From Puccinia triticina (Eukaryota > Basidiomycota > Pucciniomycetes > Pucciniales > Pucciniaceae), in contig NC_070563.1 of the NCBI RefSeq assembly GCF_026914185.1, positions 3,059,001 through 3,123,000 of the forward strand: DNA of 64,000 bases, in the 5' to 3' direction. Positions 45,498-59,084 of the stretch are shown here, piece by piece (positions within the stretch are counted from its first letter, which is position 1; each line of letters opens with the position of its first letter). The position numbers and the translations under genes are program-made. The notes beneath the pieces are model-generated. The model was given only the letters and a program-made list of their open reading frames with translations, made no database searches and was not told where the DNA came from.

Positions 45498-46020
45498 AAC
45501 TACAAACATGGATGAATTTGGGAAGGCATATATTGATCAATATGGCATATATTGATCAAATTATATTGATCATTTTTTTTTTTGAAATTTCTATTTCATT
45601 TGTTTCCTTCCTGCAACATAATAAACCTTCTATCATCTCTCTTTCTCTTGATTTCCTCCTTCCTTAATTTTCAACCTTAGTGAAAGCTTCATTTTGTTGT
45701 CAGATCAAATAGGTCATTTTTACATACTCATATGAATTATTCCTGAGAAAAAATAGTCTGTTAAGTCAGGCAGGGAGGAGAAGGGGGGAGGAGGAATGGG
45801 GAGGCATGAATTATTGTCACTTGAACCTTGCAGAAGTGTTGAAATCTACTTTCCAAAAAAAAAAACAAAAAAAAAACAATCAGCTTCAATATATCATGCT
45901 ACATCAACTTTGTTCAAATTTAATGGCTTATATATATGACTCATCATATCCAATATCCTAAATTTCTACTAGGCCTGAGATTGATTTAACGTTTGTACCA
46001 GATTTGAGTAAGGTGTCTTA
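45498..46020 (+). repeat. Left ~523-bp terminal inverted repeat
   Basis: Pairs with 59085-60306. Shared features in inverted order include TTGATCATTTTTTTTT, GGAGGAATGGGGAGGCATGA and TCTACTAGGCCTGAGATTGA, down to the first satellite unit (TATCATGGAAGAACTCCCAC). Confidence 0.85.
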
Positions 46021-47951
46021 TATCATGGAAGAACTCCCACGCTGCGCTGAGATATAGTGGGAGGAACACCAGGAAACTACCAAATTAGTCATATTTGGCA
46101 ACTGATCACATTGTGGCTGCTACATTTGGAGGTTTTGAGGTCATTCAAGGTAAACCATGATCCCTTGGGGCCATTTGATCATTTTTTTACCAATATCATG
46201 GAAGAACTGCCATGCTGCGCTGAGATATAGTGGCAGAAACACCAAGAAACTACCAAATTAGTGATATTTGGCAACTGATCACATTGTGGCTGCTACATTT
46301 GGGGGTTTTGTGGTCATTCAAGGTACAAAATGAATCTTTGAGGGCATGTGAACAATTTGGTACCAATATCATGGAAGAACTCCCATGCTGCGCTGAGATA
46401 TAGTGGCAGAAACACCAAGAAACTACCAAATTAGTGATATTTGGCAACGGTTCACATTGTGGCTGCTACATTCGGGGGTTTTGTGGTCATTCAAGGAACG
46501 AAATGAATCTTTGTGGGCATGTGAACATTTTGGTACCAATATCATGGAAGAACTCCCATGCTGCGCTGAGATATAGTGGCAGAAACACCAAGAAACTACC
46601 AAATTAGTGATATTTGGCAACTGATCACATTGTGGCTGCTACATTTGGGGGTTTTGTGGTCATTCACTGTACCAATGAATCTCTGAGGGCATGTGAACAA
46701 TTTGGTTTCAATATCATGGAAGAACTCCCACGCTGCCTTGAGATATAGTGGCGGAAACACCAAGAAACTACCAAATTAGTCATATTTGGCAACTGATCAT
46801 ATTTTGGCTGCTACAGTTGGACGTTTTGAGGTCATTCAAGGTAAACCATGATCCCTTGAGGCCATTTGATCATTTTTTTACCAATATCATGGAAGAACTC
46901 CCATGCTGCGCTGAGATATAGTGGCAGAAACACCAAGAAACTACCTAATTAGTCATATTTGGCAACTGATCACATTGTGGGTGCTACATTTGGACGTTTT
47001 GAGGTCATTTAAGGTAAACAATGATCCCTTGAGGCCATTTGATCATTTTTGTACCAATATCATGGAAGAACTCCCATGCTGCGCTGAGATATAGAGGCAG
47101 AAACACCAAGAAACTACCAAATTAGTGATATTTGGCAACTGATCACATGGTGACTGCTACATTTGGGGGTTTTGTGGTCATTCATGGTATCCAATGAATC
47201 TTTGAGGGCATGTGAACATTTTGGTACCAATATCATGGAAGAACTCCCATGCTGCGCTGAGATATAGTGGCAGAAACACCAAGAAACTACCAAATTAGTG
47301 ATATTTGGCAACTGATCACATTGTGGCTGCTACATTTGGACATTTTGAGGTCATTCAAGGTACACAATGAATCTTTAAGGGCATGTGAACATTTTGGTAC
47401 CAGTATCATGGAAGAAATCCAATGCTGCGCTGAGATATAGTGGCAGAAACACCAAGAAACTACCAAATTAGTGATATTTGGCAACTGATCACATTGTGGC
47501 TGCTACATTTGGGGGTTTTGTGGTCATTGAAGGTACACCATGAATCTTTGAGGGCATGTGAACATTTTGGTGTCAATATCGTGGAAGAACTCCCACGCTG
47601 CGCTCAGATATAGTGGGAGAAACATCAAGAAACTACCAAATTAGTGATATTTGGCAACTGATCACATTGTGGCTGCTACATTTGGGGTTTTTGTGGTCAT
47701 TCAAGGTACACAATGAATCTTTGACCCCATTTGATCATTTTGGTACCAATATCATGGAAGAACTACCATGCTGCGCTGAGATATAGTGGCGGAAACAGCA
47801 AGAAACTACCAAATTAGCCATATTTGGCAACTGATCACATTGTGGGGTTTTGTGGTCATTAAAGGTAAAAAGTGAATCTTTAAGGGCATGTGAACATTTT
47901 GGTACCAATATCATGGAAGAACTCCCAGGCTGCACTGAGATATAGTGGGAG
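46021..47951 (+). repeat. 173-bp satellite array, orientation 1, part 1
   Basis: About 11 units containing GAAGAACTCCCATGCTGCGC, TGAGATATAGTGG, AAACACCAAGAAACTACCAA and TTTGGCAACTGATCACATTG. Two variants alternate irregularly: one with GGGGGTTTTGTGGTCATTCA and GGCATGTGAACATTTTGG, the other with GGACGTTTTGAGGTCATT and GGCCATTTGATCATTTTT. Repeated 65-residue ORFs on the complement are by-products of the array. Confidence 0.9.
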
Positions 47952-48302
47952 CAACGGTGCAAGAGCTACGCTACACAAAGCGGCAGCGTAGCGAAAGCGT
48001 AGCAAATTTGGCCCTGTTTGCTACACTTTTAGTAGCGGGCTCAGCGCTCCACTTTTCGCTGATTTTTTTTTACACGAAAAAACACAGGAAAATAGCGCGC
48101 TAATATTAGCGGCCAGTAGCGGCTTGGCGCTTCGCTTGCCGCTGACGGAGCGGCTTTTTGCTTCGCTAGCCGCTAAAGTAGCGGTAATAACGCTACTTTA
48201 GCGATTTATTTGGCGCTTATTTAGCAAGAGGGCGGCGGGCAGAGAAAAAGGAAAATATTTCATTGAAATCTAAGGTTTCCGTGTATATGTGTTGTGTGTC
48301 TA

Positions 48303-51000
48303 CTACAAGATTCTTGTGTATGGTATGTTTGGTGAAATGAGGGCAAATGAAGCAGAGCAGTCTTCATTTTGAAGGGATTTATGGAACTTCTTGTTGTTCT
48401 TGGCCGCGTCAAGAACGGCGATACAGTCATCGAATTCTCCCACAGCCCTGACCCCTTGACGAAGCCACAAGTGGCTGCTTATGCCCCTTTCAATTGTTCG
48501 GGGTGAAAGCGAGCCACATCCAGTTGTAGCAATGTCAGAAGCCGCTGAAAACGTTCGCTCAACACAGGCTGAGCTGCTCGCACATGTGAGGTAGTCCCTG
48601 GCAAGGGAGGCGAGGACAGGGAAGGATGGGGCCTGAGCCTGTAAACACAACAGGATTGGCAAAGATGAGTGTTAGTTCTAGAGGGTATAATCAGACAAAA
48701 AGTAGAGACAAGCAGACATGTACCTTCCACCAGAGCAAGACCTTCCCTTTGATACTGAGGGAGAGGCTTGTTTCGTGGTATCGTCTCAGTTCTTGTTCAT
48801 CATTGTCGGGTCCAAGGTTGCTTGGGTAAAAATTGTATTCATCATCGTCGGGGGCCACGATTTGCGATGCTTCCTTGGTTGGCTTGAGCAACAGCTGGCA
48901 TTCTTTAAATTTTTGATTGAGGAGGTCTTGAACGGTCGCGAGATGTGAAGGGAATTTGTTAGTGAACAAAAGTAGCCTCCATGCAGGATGTAATACCGTG
49001 GCCATCAGTATAGGCTTGCACTGAAGAGCAAGATCTTGATATTTGGTGGCCACCTTGATCATCGGATCAAACATAGCTTCCAAGATGTTGCCTTGACATG
49101 CTGTCTTGAGCTGATCTAAGGTATTGAGAAGGCGGCTGTACTCGTAAAGGACCATCAAGGAAGAGGGTCCATCACCCTCCATTCGTTTGGTCAGTTCCAG
49201 GAATATCTGTCGTGGGTAAGTTAAAGAAAACGATCAACGTGAGTATCATAAATGCATCAATAAAAAAGCTGCGGAGTACCTTGAGAACGCTGTTCAAAAC
49301 CTTGATGTTGTCCCATTCTCCAGATGAGAACTCATACCGTTTGAAAAAGTTCCCCCTACCGTTCTCACTTTCGTTGGCCAAGAGTTGATTCACAACCTAA
49401 AAGTACAACATCAAGTCTAAGACTCTTGATGGTCGGTCAATCTGACTGAAAGAAAGCATTCAACTTACTTTTCACGCTTGGTATGCTCGATTCCTACTCT
49501 TGTATGCAATATTCCATCGTATACCATAGCCTCCGATGATCCCTGGGCCATCATAGCCCAACTTATGCGCCCAGACTTGGAACTCTGCCTGTTTCGCAGG
49601 GGAACTAGCTATTCGGCGACATACATAGTCGATCTAGAAGGGATCAAGCAAAAGGTGCGAGTTGACTTAGCTTGATGAGACTGAAATGACATATGGAGAC
49701 TGATTGGACCGACCTTTTTTAAAGTGGAACCAATACCACTTGTTGCGTACTTTGCTTTGGACTTCTTGCTACTACTAGTCACCCCGCCCCCGGAACTGTC
49801 TCGATCATCAACTTCAGATTCGGATTTGGCTTGCGACTCTTCATCAGATACATCTTTGGGATCAATTTCGTCCTCAGCTTCTGAAGCCTTGATGCCATCA
49901 TTGATCATCTCTCCCTCTTTGCTGATTGTTTCAAGGGTTGGGAAGTTTTTGGGTTTTTTTGAGTGGGGGGGACCATCGGCGGTGGAAAGCTTGATTGCAG
50001 CGAGGCCTGCACCACAAACTAAAGCAACAACGTGGCAAAAGCAGCGCTGGTGGCTCACCGAAGGGTCCCAGGTAGTTCCATCGTGCTGTTTGATCAGCTT
50101 TGATAACTCCTTCACCATGGTGAAGTTGTTTGAACCTGAATCAGTCGTCTTCGAAAGGATGTAAACAAGAAAAAAACCGTAAAGTGAGCTTATTGAAGAT
50201 TTAGAAACGTTTGCGGTCGGTGTGGTACGCAAAAATGTGGAAAAATCAAAAGTTTTTCTCATGTACATACAGAAGGCCTCAAGATACCATCCATTGGACA
50301 CCATAAATGGACTCCATGGCTAAAGTAACCCCTAGTCCCCCCTGGAAGCATCACTGAAGCCCCACTACACTGGAAGTTAGACCCTTTGGACAACCTGTAG
50401 CACCCAGTCAACCACCTTTCAGGTGCCTCAAGACACATTCCCCACACCATTCTATCCCCACTACATATATTGGTTTGGGTTTGTTTGTTGTGTACATGAC
50501 ATCATGCAGCACTTCCCCTGCAGGCTGTGCCCCTTCAACTGAATGGTTCCCCACATTCTAGTTCCTTCTAACTCCACTTTGTTTGGTCTTATTACATCAC
50601 ATGATCATTCCCTGCACAGCTTATGCGCCCCTTGCATGAACTATGACATCATTTGGCACAGCCCCTCCTCATGTATGCACCCCTTGCATAAATTGTACAC
50701 AGCCACTCCCTCTTAACTCCCTCATGTTGTACAGCCCAGGCCAGCTAAAATACCTCCCTCAGGGGCTTCCCTGGAGCCAAAATCCCTCACATTTGTCTAT
50801 ATAAGGAGCTCTCTCCCCCCCATTTGTAGTTCCTCAGTTTATTACTCATCAAGTTTTATACTCACCCATCACCCAAAACACTTACGTACCCACTCAACCC
50901 TCTTACTTACATATAACAACCCTTACATACTGAATAACAACCTTTTTATACTGTGTCACGAGAAACTTATCTTGAGCTAACCACTCCTATCACTTATTAA

Positions 51001-51031
<31 letters not shown>

Positions 51032-52496
51032 AGCTGGTAGTATAGAAGGGCAGAGCTTGCACCTCCTTCATCCCCTTCTCCATTCAGCAAAAGGGTTTCA
51101 CAACCACTTTTGAGTCTTACATTGGTAAAATACAAGAGAGGTAGTAAAATGTACGTATCTTTTGGTGGATATTGTGCTTGATGAGGACTCTGGCAAACGG
51201 GGAAGCGAGATACTTTCCGTTGTGATTCCAGGAGATATACTTTATTGATAAGTGGTGTGAACGATATTCCCAAGATTTGGTGATGTAGCATACAGAGATG
51301 CCTAAAAAGGCTTTATGGCCCCCTTTGGTCGTCCACACATCAGATACTAAGCTGATCTTTGATTCGGCGTCCTAAAGATTTGATGAAACTTGGTCAGTGC
51401 ATCATCCAAAAACGAATCAAACATGAAATCATATGAGCCCCGCTGGACTGAGATTCAACACACCTGGATACCTTCCAAGACACCACGCTGAAGCGAAAGA
51501 TACAGACTGTGTGCAGTTGTTGCTGCCCAGGTTCGCGAGTGGAGGTAGGTTGAAGGCTGAAGGTAATCAAAGACAATGCGAAGAATTTTGTCTTCAACTC
51601 GAAGCCGTGGGAGGGAGTGTTGGAGCAACCAGAAAACAATGAGCTTGTTGAAAGTGTTGTTGTCGAAGCGGCCCTTGGTCATGTATGAGGCAATTGTGGT
51701 ACCCGGTTTGTTCATGGACTCGGTTTTATTCTGAGTATCGGCCTGAGCGGCAGTCAGAGGAAGCTTGGCACCATCGGCAATCGCTTGGGTTCAACCAGCA
51801 CAAGCAGCGCAAATGGTTCCTTTGCAGTTCGAGCCGTCACGATGGATCTTCAGGTTGTAGTATGACAAGTTCGAGGCCTTCACAATCTTTGGACACCAGG
51901 AACAGGTGTACGACGTAGTATCCTCCACCTGCACAAAATATAAAAGTACGCTATTGGTGCCGTCCTTGCGAGGTCTTCTTGGACTTGAAATTCATTGAGC
52001 GTTCAGCGGCCTTGGCGTTTTCCTCATCAGAGTCTTGATTAATGTTGTAGAGTTCTTTCGAGTTGGATTCTGGGGTGGAATTGTTATGATCCTGATTTCA
52101 GTTGATAAATATTAAACATTATCACAATTAAATTCAGATTACATACTACACTGACATGAAATGAGGCTCTACCAAAATATTACTCACTTGAGAGGTCTGG
52201 AGGTTTGAAGCTGCAGTTGAACTCCGAGTAGATGTACTAGCAGAGGTTACAGGCCCCTTGGGTCTGGGTGGGACGTTAGTATGGAGAGCCCGTCTGGAGT
52301 CGGATTGAGTAGGAACAAAGCCAGGAGTTACGATGACAGTTCTTTTTTGGGCAGATTGACGGATTGGGATGGACGGATTAGGGGTATCATCACCAACTGT
52401 ATGGATATCTGAGCCCTTTTGGTTTTCTGGGGTGACTTGTTGGCTAGAAATCTCAAAGTTTGAAGCAAGGCAGAAGGGCAAGGGCAATAAAATCAA
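48303..52496 (-). CDS. hAT transposase of element D (spliced; intron carries an LTR)
   Basis: Cut-and-paste transposase. Read on the minus strand: Ser/Thr/Pro-rich N-terminus (52496-52190), a BED-type zinc finger near 51930-51810 (YTCSWCPKIVKASN, NLKIHRDGSNC), an N-terminal helical part (FDNNTFNKLIVFWLLQHSLP, 51660), core segment DVWTTKGGHKAFLGISVCYI (about 51340), then an intron beginning GTACGT that holds the LTR 50298-51121, then TTDSGSNNFTMVKELSKLI (about 50135) and HQRCFCHVVALVCGAG, a long acidic insertion (SEAEDEIDPKDVSDEESQAK), YSRLLNTLDQLKTACQGN (49140), and the C-terminal dimerisation domain SSACVERTFSAASDIATTGC (about 48565) ending at 48303. The start codon and some joints are not certain. 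Domains appear complete, so this copy could be active if the LTR-bearing intron splices. Confidence 0.75.
50298..51121 (-). mobile_element. Solo LTR (TGTAAGACTC family), ~823 bp
   Basis: Same family as 1-758 and 3829/8601. On the minus strand it starts (T)GTAAGACTCAAAAGTGGTT and ends near TTTATGGTGT. It is flanked by CCAAT on both sides (plus strand ATTGG at 50293-50297 and 51121-51125), a 5-bp duplication if the shared T is counted. No internal region. It lies within an intron of the element D transposase. Confidence 0.75.
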
Positions 52497-53016
52497 GGGG
52501 ATAGGGGATCTGATGGCACTTTGGCTTACTACTGATGTTGGAATTTAGGCGGAATTTATATATGTGATCATCTTGGTTCAACCTGTGGGCAGACTTTTGG
52601 TATGTACAACCACAAAAATAGCTGCGCTTTAGCGGATGGCGCCCCTCGTGCGCTTTCTGCTGGAAAGGCAAAGACATCCGCTGTGCTACGCTCTTGGCGC
52701 TTTTAGCTGGAAAAGCGGGGCCACGCGCTACGCCTTTTGCGCTAATTAGCGCCATTTAGCGCTGATAGCGGCAAATAGCGCACCATTGCGCTACACCTCT
52801 TTCACTACGCTATTCTGTAGCGAAAGCGCAAAAAAATCGCTGCGCTACGCGCAGGTGATTTTTGCAGTAGCGGTGGTAGCGCTTCGCTACCGCTCTATGT
52901 AGCGTTTTCCCGCTAGCGCTATCGCTACTCTGCATTGAGAGCAGCGGTTTTCCGCGACGCTACCCAAGAGCCCCGCTTTTTGTAGCGTAGCGTAGCTCTT
53001 GCACCGTTGGTGGGAG

Positions 53017-55705
53017 GAACACAAGGAAACTACCAAATTGGTCATATTTGGAAACTGATCACATTGTGGCTGCTACATTTGGAGGTTTTGAGGTCATTCA
53101 AGGTAAACAATGATCCCTTGGGGCCATTTGATCATTTTTGTACCAATATCATGGAAGAACTCCCACACTGCGCTGAGATATAGTGGCAGAAACACCAAGA
53201 AACTACCAAATTAGTGATATTTGGCAACTGATCACATTGTGGCTGCTACATTTGGGGGTTTTGTGGTCATTCAAGGGAAACCATGATCCCTTGAAGCCAT
53301 TTGATCATTTTGGTACAAATATCATGGAAGAACTCCCACACTGCGCTGAGATATAGTGGCAGAAACACCAAGAAACTACCATATTAGTGATATTTGGCAA
53401 CTGATCACATTGTGGCTGCTACATTTGGGAGTTTTGTGGTCATTGAAGGTACACCATGAATCTTTGAGGACATGTGAACATTTTGGTGTCAATATCGTGG
53501 AAGAACTCCCACGCTGCGCTCAGATATAGTGGAAGAAACATCAAGAAACTACCAAATTAGTGATATTTGGCAACTGATCATATTGTGGCTGCTACATTTG
53601 GGGGTTTTGTGGTCATTCAAGGTACATAATGAATCTTTGACCCCATTTGATAATTTTGGTACCAATATCATGGAAGAACTACCATGCTGCGCTGAGATAT
53701 AGTGGCGGAAACACCAAGAACCTACCAAATTAGCCATATTTGGCAACTGATCACATTGTGGCTGCTACATTTGGACGTTTTGAGGTCATTCAAGGTACAC
53801 CATGATCCCTTCAGGCCATTTGATCATTTTTATACCCATATCATGGAAGAACTCCCATGCTGCGCTGAGATATAGTGGCAGGAACACCAAGAAACTACCA
53901 CATTAGTGATATTTGGCAACTGATCACATTGTGGCTGCTAAATTTGGGGGTTTTGTGGTCATTCAAGGTACACAATGAATCTTTGACCCCATTTGATCAT
54001 TTTGGTACCAATATCATGGAAGAACTACCATGCTGCGCTGAGATATAGTGGCGGAAACACCAAGAACCTACCGAATTAGTGATATTTGGCAACTGATTAC
54101 ATTGTGGCTGCTACATTTGGGGGTTTTGTGGTCATTCACTGTACCAATTAATCTCTGAGGGCATGTGAACATTTTGATTTCAATATCATGGAAGAACTCC
54201 CACGCTGCGCTGAGATATAGTGGCAGAAACACCAAGAAACTACCAAATTAGTGATATTTGACAACTGATCACATTGTGGCTGCTACATTTGGGGGTTTTG
54301 TGGTCATTCAAGGTAAACCATGATCCCTTGAAGCCATTTGATCATTTTTGTACCAATATCATGGAAGAACTCCCATGCTGCGCTGAGATATAGTGGCAGA
54401 AACACCAAGAAACTACCACATTAGTGATATTTGGCAACTGACCACATCGTGGCTGCTACATTTGGGGGTTTTGTGGTCATTCACTGTATCAATGAATCTC
54501 TGAGGGCATGTGAAGATTTTGGTTTCAATATCATGGAAGAACTCCCATGCTGCGCTGAGATATAGTGGCAGAAACACCAAGAAACTACCTAATTAGTCAT
54601 ATTTGGCAACTGATCACATTGTGGGTGCTACATTTGGACGTTTTGAGGTCATTTAAGGTACACAATGATCCCTTGAGGCCATTTGATCATTTTTGTACCA
54701 ATATCATGGAAGAACTCCCATTCTGCGCTGAAATATAGTGGCAAACACCAAGAAACTACCAAATTAGTGATATTTGGCAACTGATCACATTGTGGCTGCT
54801 ACATTTGGGGGTTTTGTGGTTATTCAAGGTACACCATGAATCCTTGAGGGCATGTGAACATTTTGGTACCAATATCGTGGAAGAACTCCCACGCTGCGCT
54901 CAGATATAGCGGCAGAAACACCAAGAAACTACCAAATTAGTGGTATTTGGCAACTGATCACATTGTGCCTGCTACATTTGGACGTTTTGAGTTCATTCAA
55001 GGTACGCAATGTTCCCTTGAGGGCATTTGATCATTTTTATACCAATATCATGGAAGAACTCCCACGCTGCGCTGAAATATAGTGGCAAACACCAAGAAAC
55101 TACCAAATTAGTGATATTTGGCAACTGATCACATTGTGGCTGCTACATTTGGGGGTTTTGTGGTTATTCAAGGTACACCATGAATCTTTGAGGGCATGTG
55201 AACATGTTGGTACCAATATCGTGGAAGAACTCCCACGCTGCGCTCAGATATAGCTGCAGAAACACCAAGAAACTACCAAATTAGTGGTATTCTAGATTTG
55301 GGCGTTTTGAGGTCATTCAAGGTACGCAATGTTCCCTTGAGGGGATTTGGGCGTTTTGAGGTCATTCAAGGTACGCAATGTTCCCTTGAGGGCATTTGAT
55401 CATTTTTATACCAATATCTTGGAAGAACTCCCACACTGCGCTGAGATTTAGTGGCAGAAACACCAAGAAACTACAAAATTAGTGATATTTGGCAACTGAT
55501 CACATTGTGGCTGCTACATTTGGGGGTTTTGTGGTCATTCACTGTATCAATGAATCTCTGAGGGCATGTGAAGATTTTGGTTTCAATATTATGGAAGAAC
55601 TCCCACACTGCCCTGAGATATAGTGGCGGAAACACCAAGAAACTACCAAATTAGTCATATCTGGCAACTGATCACATTGTGGCTGCTACATTTGGACGTT
55701 TTGCG
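53017..55705 (+). repeat. 173-bp satellite array, orientation 1, part 2
   Basis: About 15 units continuing the array interrupted by element D. Units at 55270-55400 show a local 55-bp tandem duplication (GGGCGTTTTGAGGTCATTCA twice) and a partial deletion, evidence of unequal exchange. Confidence 0.9.
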
Positions 55706-58700
55706 GTTGTGATCTGTTGCCAAATATGACTAATTTGGTAGTTTCTCGGTTTTTCTGCCACTATATCTCAGCGCAGCATGGGAGTCTCCCATGATATTGG
55801 TACAAAAATGATCAAATGGCCTCAACGGATCACAGTTTACCTTGAATGACCACAAAACCCCCAAATGTAGCAGCCACAATGTGGTCAGTTGCCAAATATC
55901 ACTAATGTGGTAGTTTCTTGGTGTTTCTGCCACTATATCTCAGCGCAGCATGGGAGTTCTTCCATGATATTGGTACAAAAATGATGAAATGGCTTCAAGG
56001 GATCATGGTTTCCCTTGAATGACCACAAAACCCCCAAATGTAGCAGCCACAATGTGATCAGTTGCCAAATATCACTAATTTGGCAGTTTCTTGGTGTTTC
56101 TGCCACTATATCTCAGCGCAGCATGGGAGTTCTTCCATGATATTAATACAAAAATGATCAAATGGACTCAAGGGATCATGGTGTACCTTAAATGACCTCA
56201 AAACGTCCAAATGTAGCAGCCACAATGTGATCAGTTGCCAAATATCACTAATTTGCTAGTTTCTTGGTGTTTCTGCCACTATATCTCAGCGCAGCATGGG
56301 AGTTCTTCCATGATATTGGTACCAAAATGTTCACATGCCCTCAAAGACTCCTTTTGTACCTTGAACGACCACAAAACCCCCAAATGTAGCAGCCACAATG
56401 TGATCAGTTGCCAAATATCACTAATTTGGTAGTTTCTTGGTGTTTCTGCCACTATATCTCAGCGCAGCATGGGAGTTCTTCCATGATATTTGTACAAAAG
56501 TGTTCATATTCCCTCAAAGGTTCATTGTGTACCTTGAATGACCACAAAACCCCCAAATGTAGCAGCCACAATGTGATCAGTTGCCAAATATCACTAATTT
56601 GGTAGTTTCTTGGTGTTTCTGCCACTATATCTCAGCGCAGCGTGGGAGTTCTTCCATGATATTAGTACAAAAATGATCAAATGGACTCAAGGGATCATGG
56701 TGTACCTTAAATGACCTCAAAACGTCCAAATGTAGCAGCCACAATGTGATCAGTTGCCAAATATCACTAATTTGGTAGTTTCTTGGTGTTTCTGCCAACA
56801 TATCTCAGCACACCATGGGAGTTCTTCCATGATATTGGTACCCAAATTTTCACATGCCCTCAGAGATTCATTGGGTACCTTGAATGACCACAAAACCCCC
56901 AAATGTAGCAGCCACAATGTGATCAGTTGCCAAATATCACTAATTTGGTAGTTTCTTGGTGTTTCTGCCACTATATCTCAGCGCAGCATGGGAGTTCTTC
57001 CATGATATTCCTACAAAAATGTTCATATTCCCTCAAAGGTTCATTGTGTACCTTGAATGACCACAAAACCCCCAAATGTAGCAGCCACAATGTGATCAGT
57101 TGCCAAATATCACTAATTGGCTAGTTAATTGGTGTTTCTGCCACTATATCTCAGCGCAGCATGGGAGTTCTTCCATGATATTGGTATAAAAATGATCAAA
57201 TGGTCTCAAGGGATCATGGTGTACCTTGAATGACCTCAAAACCTCCAAATTTAGCAGCCACAATGTGATCAGTTGCCAAATATGACTAATTTGGCAGTTT
57301 CTTGGTGTTTCTGCCATTATATCTCAGCGCAGCGTGGGAGTTCTTCGATGATATTGGTAACAAAATGTTCACATTCCCTCAGAGATTCATTTTGTACCTT
57401 GAATGACCACAAAACCCCCAAATGTAGCAGCCACAATGTGATCAGTTGCCAAATATCACTAATTTGGTAGTTTCTTGGTGTTTCTGCCACTATATCTCAG
57501 CGCAGCATGGGAGTTCTTCCATGATATTGGTACCAAAATGTTCACATTCCCTCAAAGGTTCATTGTGTACCTTGAATGACCACAAAACCCCCAAATGTAG
57601 CAGCCACAATGTGATCAGTTGCCAAATATCACTAATTTGGTAGTTTCTTGGTGTTTCTGCCACTATATCTCAGCACACCATGGGAGTTCTTCCATGATAT
57701 TGGTACCCAAATTTTCACATGCCCTCAAAGATTCATTGGGTACCTTGAATGACCACAAAACCCCCAAATGTAGCAGCCACAATGTGATCAGTTGCCAAAT
57801 ATCACTAATTTGGTAGTTTCTTGGTGTTTCTGCCACTATATCTCAGCGCAGCATGGGAGTTCTTCCATGATATTAGTACAAAAATGATCAAATGGTCTCA
57901 AGGGATCATGGTGTACCTTAAATGACCTCAAAACGTCCAAATGTAGCAGCCACAATGTGATCAGTTGCCAAATATCACTAATTTGCTAGTTTCTTGGTGT
58001 TTCTGCCACTATATCTCAGCGCAGCATGGGAGTTCTTCCATGATATTCCTACAAAAATGTTCATATTCCCTCAAAGGTTCATTGTGTACCTTGAATGACC
58101 ACAAAACCCCCAAATGTAGCAGCCACAATGTGATCAGTTGCCAAATATCACTAATTGGCTAGTTAATTGGTGTTTCTGCCACTATATCTCAGCGCAGCAT
58201 GGGAGTTCTTCCATGATATTGGTACCAAAATGTTCACATGCCCTCAAAGATTTATTGTGTACCTTGAATCACCACAAAAACCCCAAATGTAGCAGCCACA
58301 ATGTGATCAGTTGCCAAATATCACTAATTTGGCAGTTTCTTGGTGTTTCTGCCACTATATCTCAGCGCAGCATGGGATTTTCTCCATGATATTGGTATAA
58401 AAATGATCAAATGGTCTCAAGGGATCATGGTGTACCTTGAATGACCTCAAAACCTCCCAATTTAGCAGCCACAATGTGATCAGTTGCCAAATATGACTAA
58501 ATTGGTAGTTTCTTGGTGTTTCTGCCATTATATCTCAGCGCAGCGCGGGAGTTCTTCCATGCTATTGGTACCAAAATGTTCACATTCCCTCAAAGGTTCA
58601 TTGTGTACCTTGAATGACCACAAAACCCCCAAATGTAGCAGCCACAATGTGATCAGTTGCCAAATATCACTAATTTGGTAGTTTCTTGGTGTTTCTGCCA

Positions 58701-59084
58701 CTATATCTCAGCGCAGCATGGGAGTTCTTCCATGATATTGGCACAAAAATGATCAAATGGCATCAAGGGATCATTGTTTACCTTGAATGACCTCAAAACC
58801 TTCAAATGTAGCAGCCACAATGTAATCAGTTGCCAAATATGACTAATTTGGTAGTTTCTTGGTGTTCCTGCCACTATATCTCAGCGCAGTGTGGGAGTTC
58901 TTCCATGATATTGGTACAAAAATGACCAAATGGCCTCAACGGATCATGGTGTACCTCCAATGACCTCAAAACCTCCAAATGTAGCAACCACAATGTGATC
59001 AGTTGCCAAATATCACTGATTTGGTAGTTTCCTGGTGTTTCTCCCACTATATCTCAGTGCTGCGTGGGAGTTCTTCCATGATAT
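55706..59084 (-). repeat. 173-bp satellite array, orientation 2
   Basis: About 19-20 units in the reverse orientation. The switch is abrupt at TTTTGCGGTTGTGATCTGTT near 55705. Units remain phased at 173 bp (ORF starts at 56235, 56408, 56754, 56927, 57273, 57446, 57619, 57965, 58138, 58484). Some unit blocks are repeated in the same order (56581-57240 resembles 57790-58420), suggesting higher-order duplication. Confidence 0.9.

Larger units (their letters stand above)
47952..53009 (-). mobile_element. 5.1 kb hAT-type CAA...TTG element (D), 7-bp TSD
   Basis: Termini CAACGGTGCAAGAGCTACGC are identical at both ends for 22 bp and continue into 300-390 bp of TAGCG/AGCGC self-complementary sequence (47952-48240 and 52615-53009). 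The target duplication is GTGGGAG (47945-47951 and 53010-53016), cut into a satellite unit. Inside are one hAT transposase gene (minus) and a solo LTR within an intron of it. Termini, duplication length and low-complexity ends match the short elements A, B and C. Confidence 0.88.

Noticed and set aside
56235..58681. A repeated family of 65-residue ORFs (MPNITNLVVSWCFCHYISAQ-like) every 173 bp, also on the minus strand at 46250-47484 and 53549-53746
   Set aside because: They are phased exactly with the satellite unit, occur only because one frame lacks stops over a unit and a bit, and have no start context or domain.
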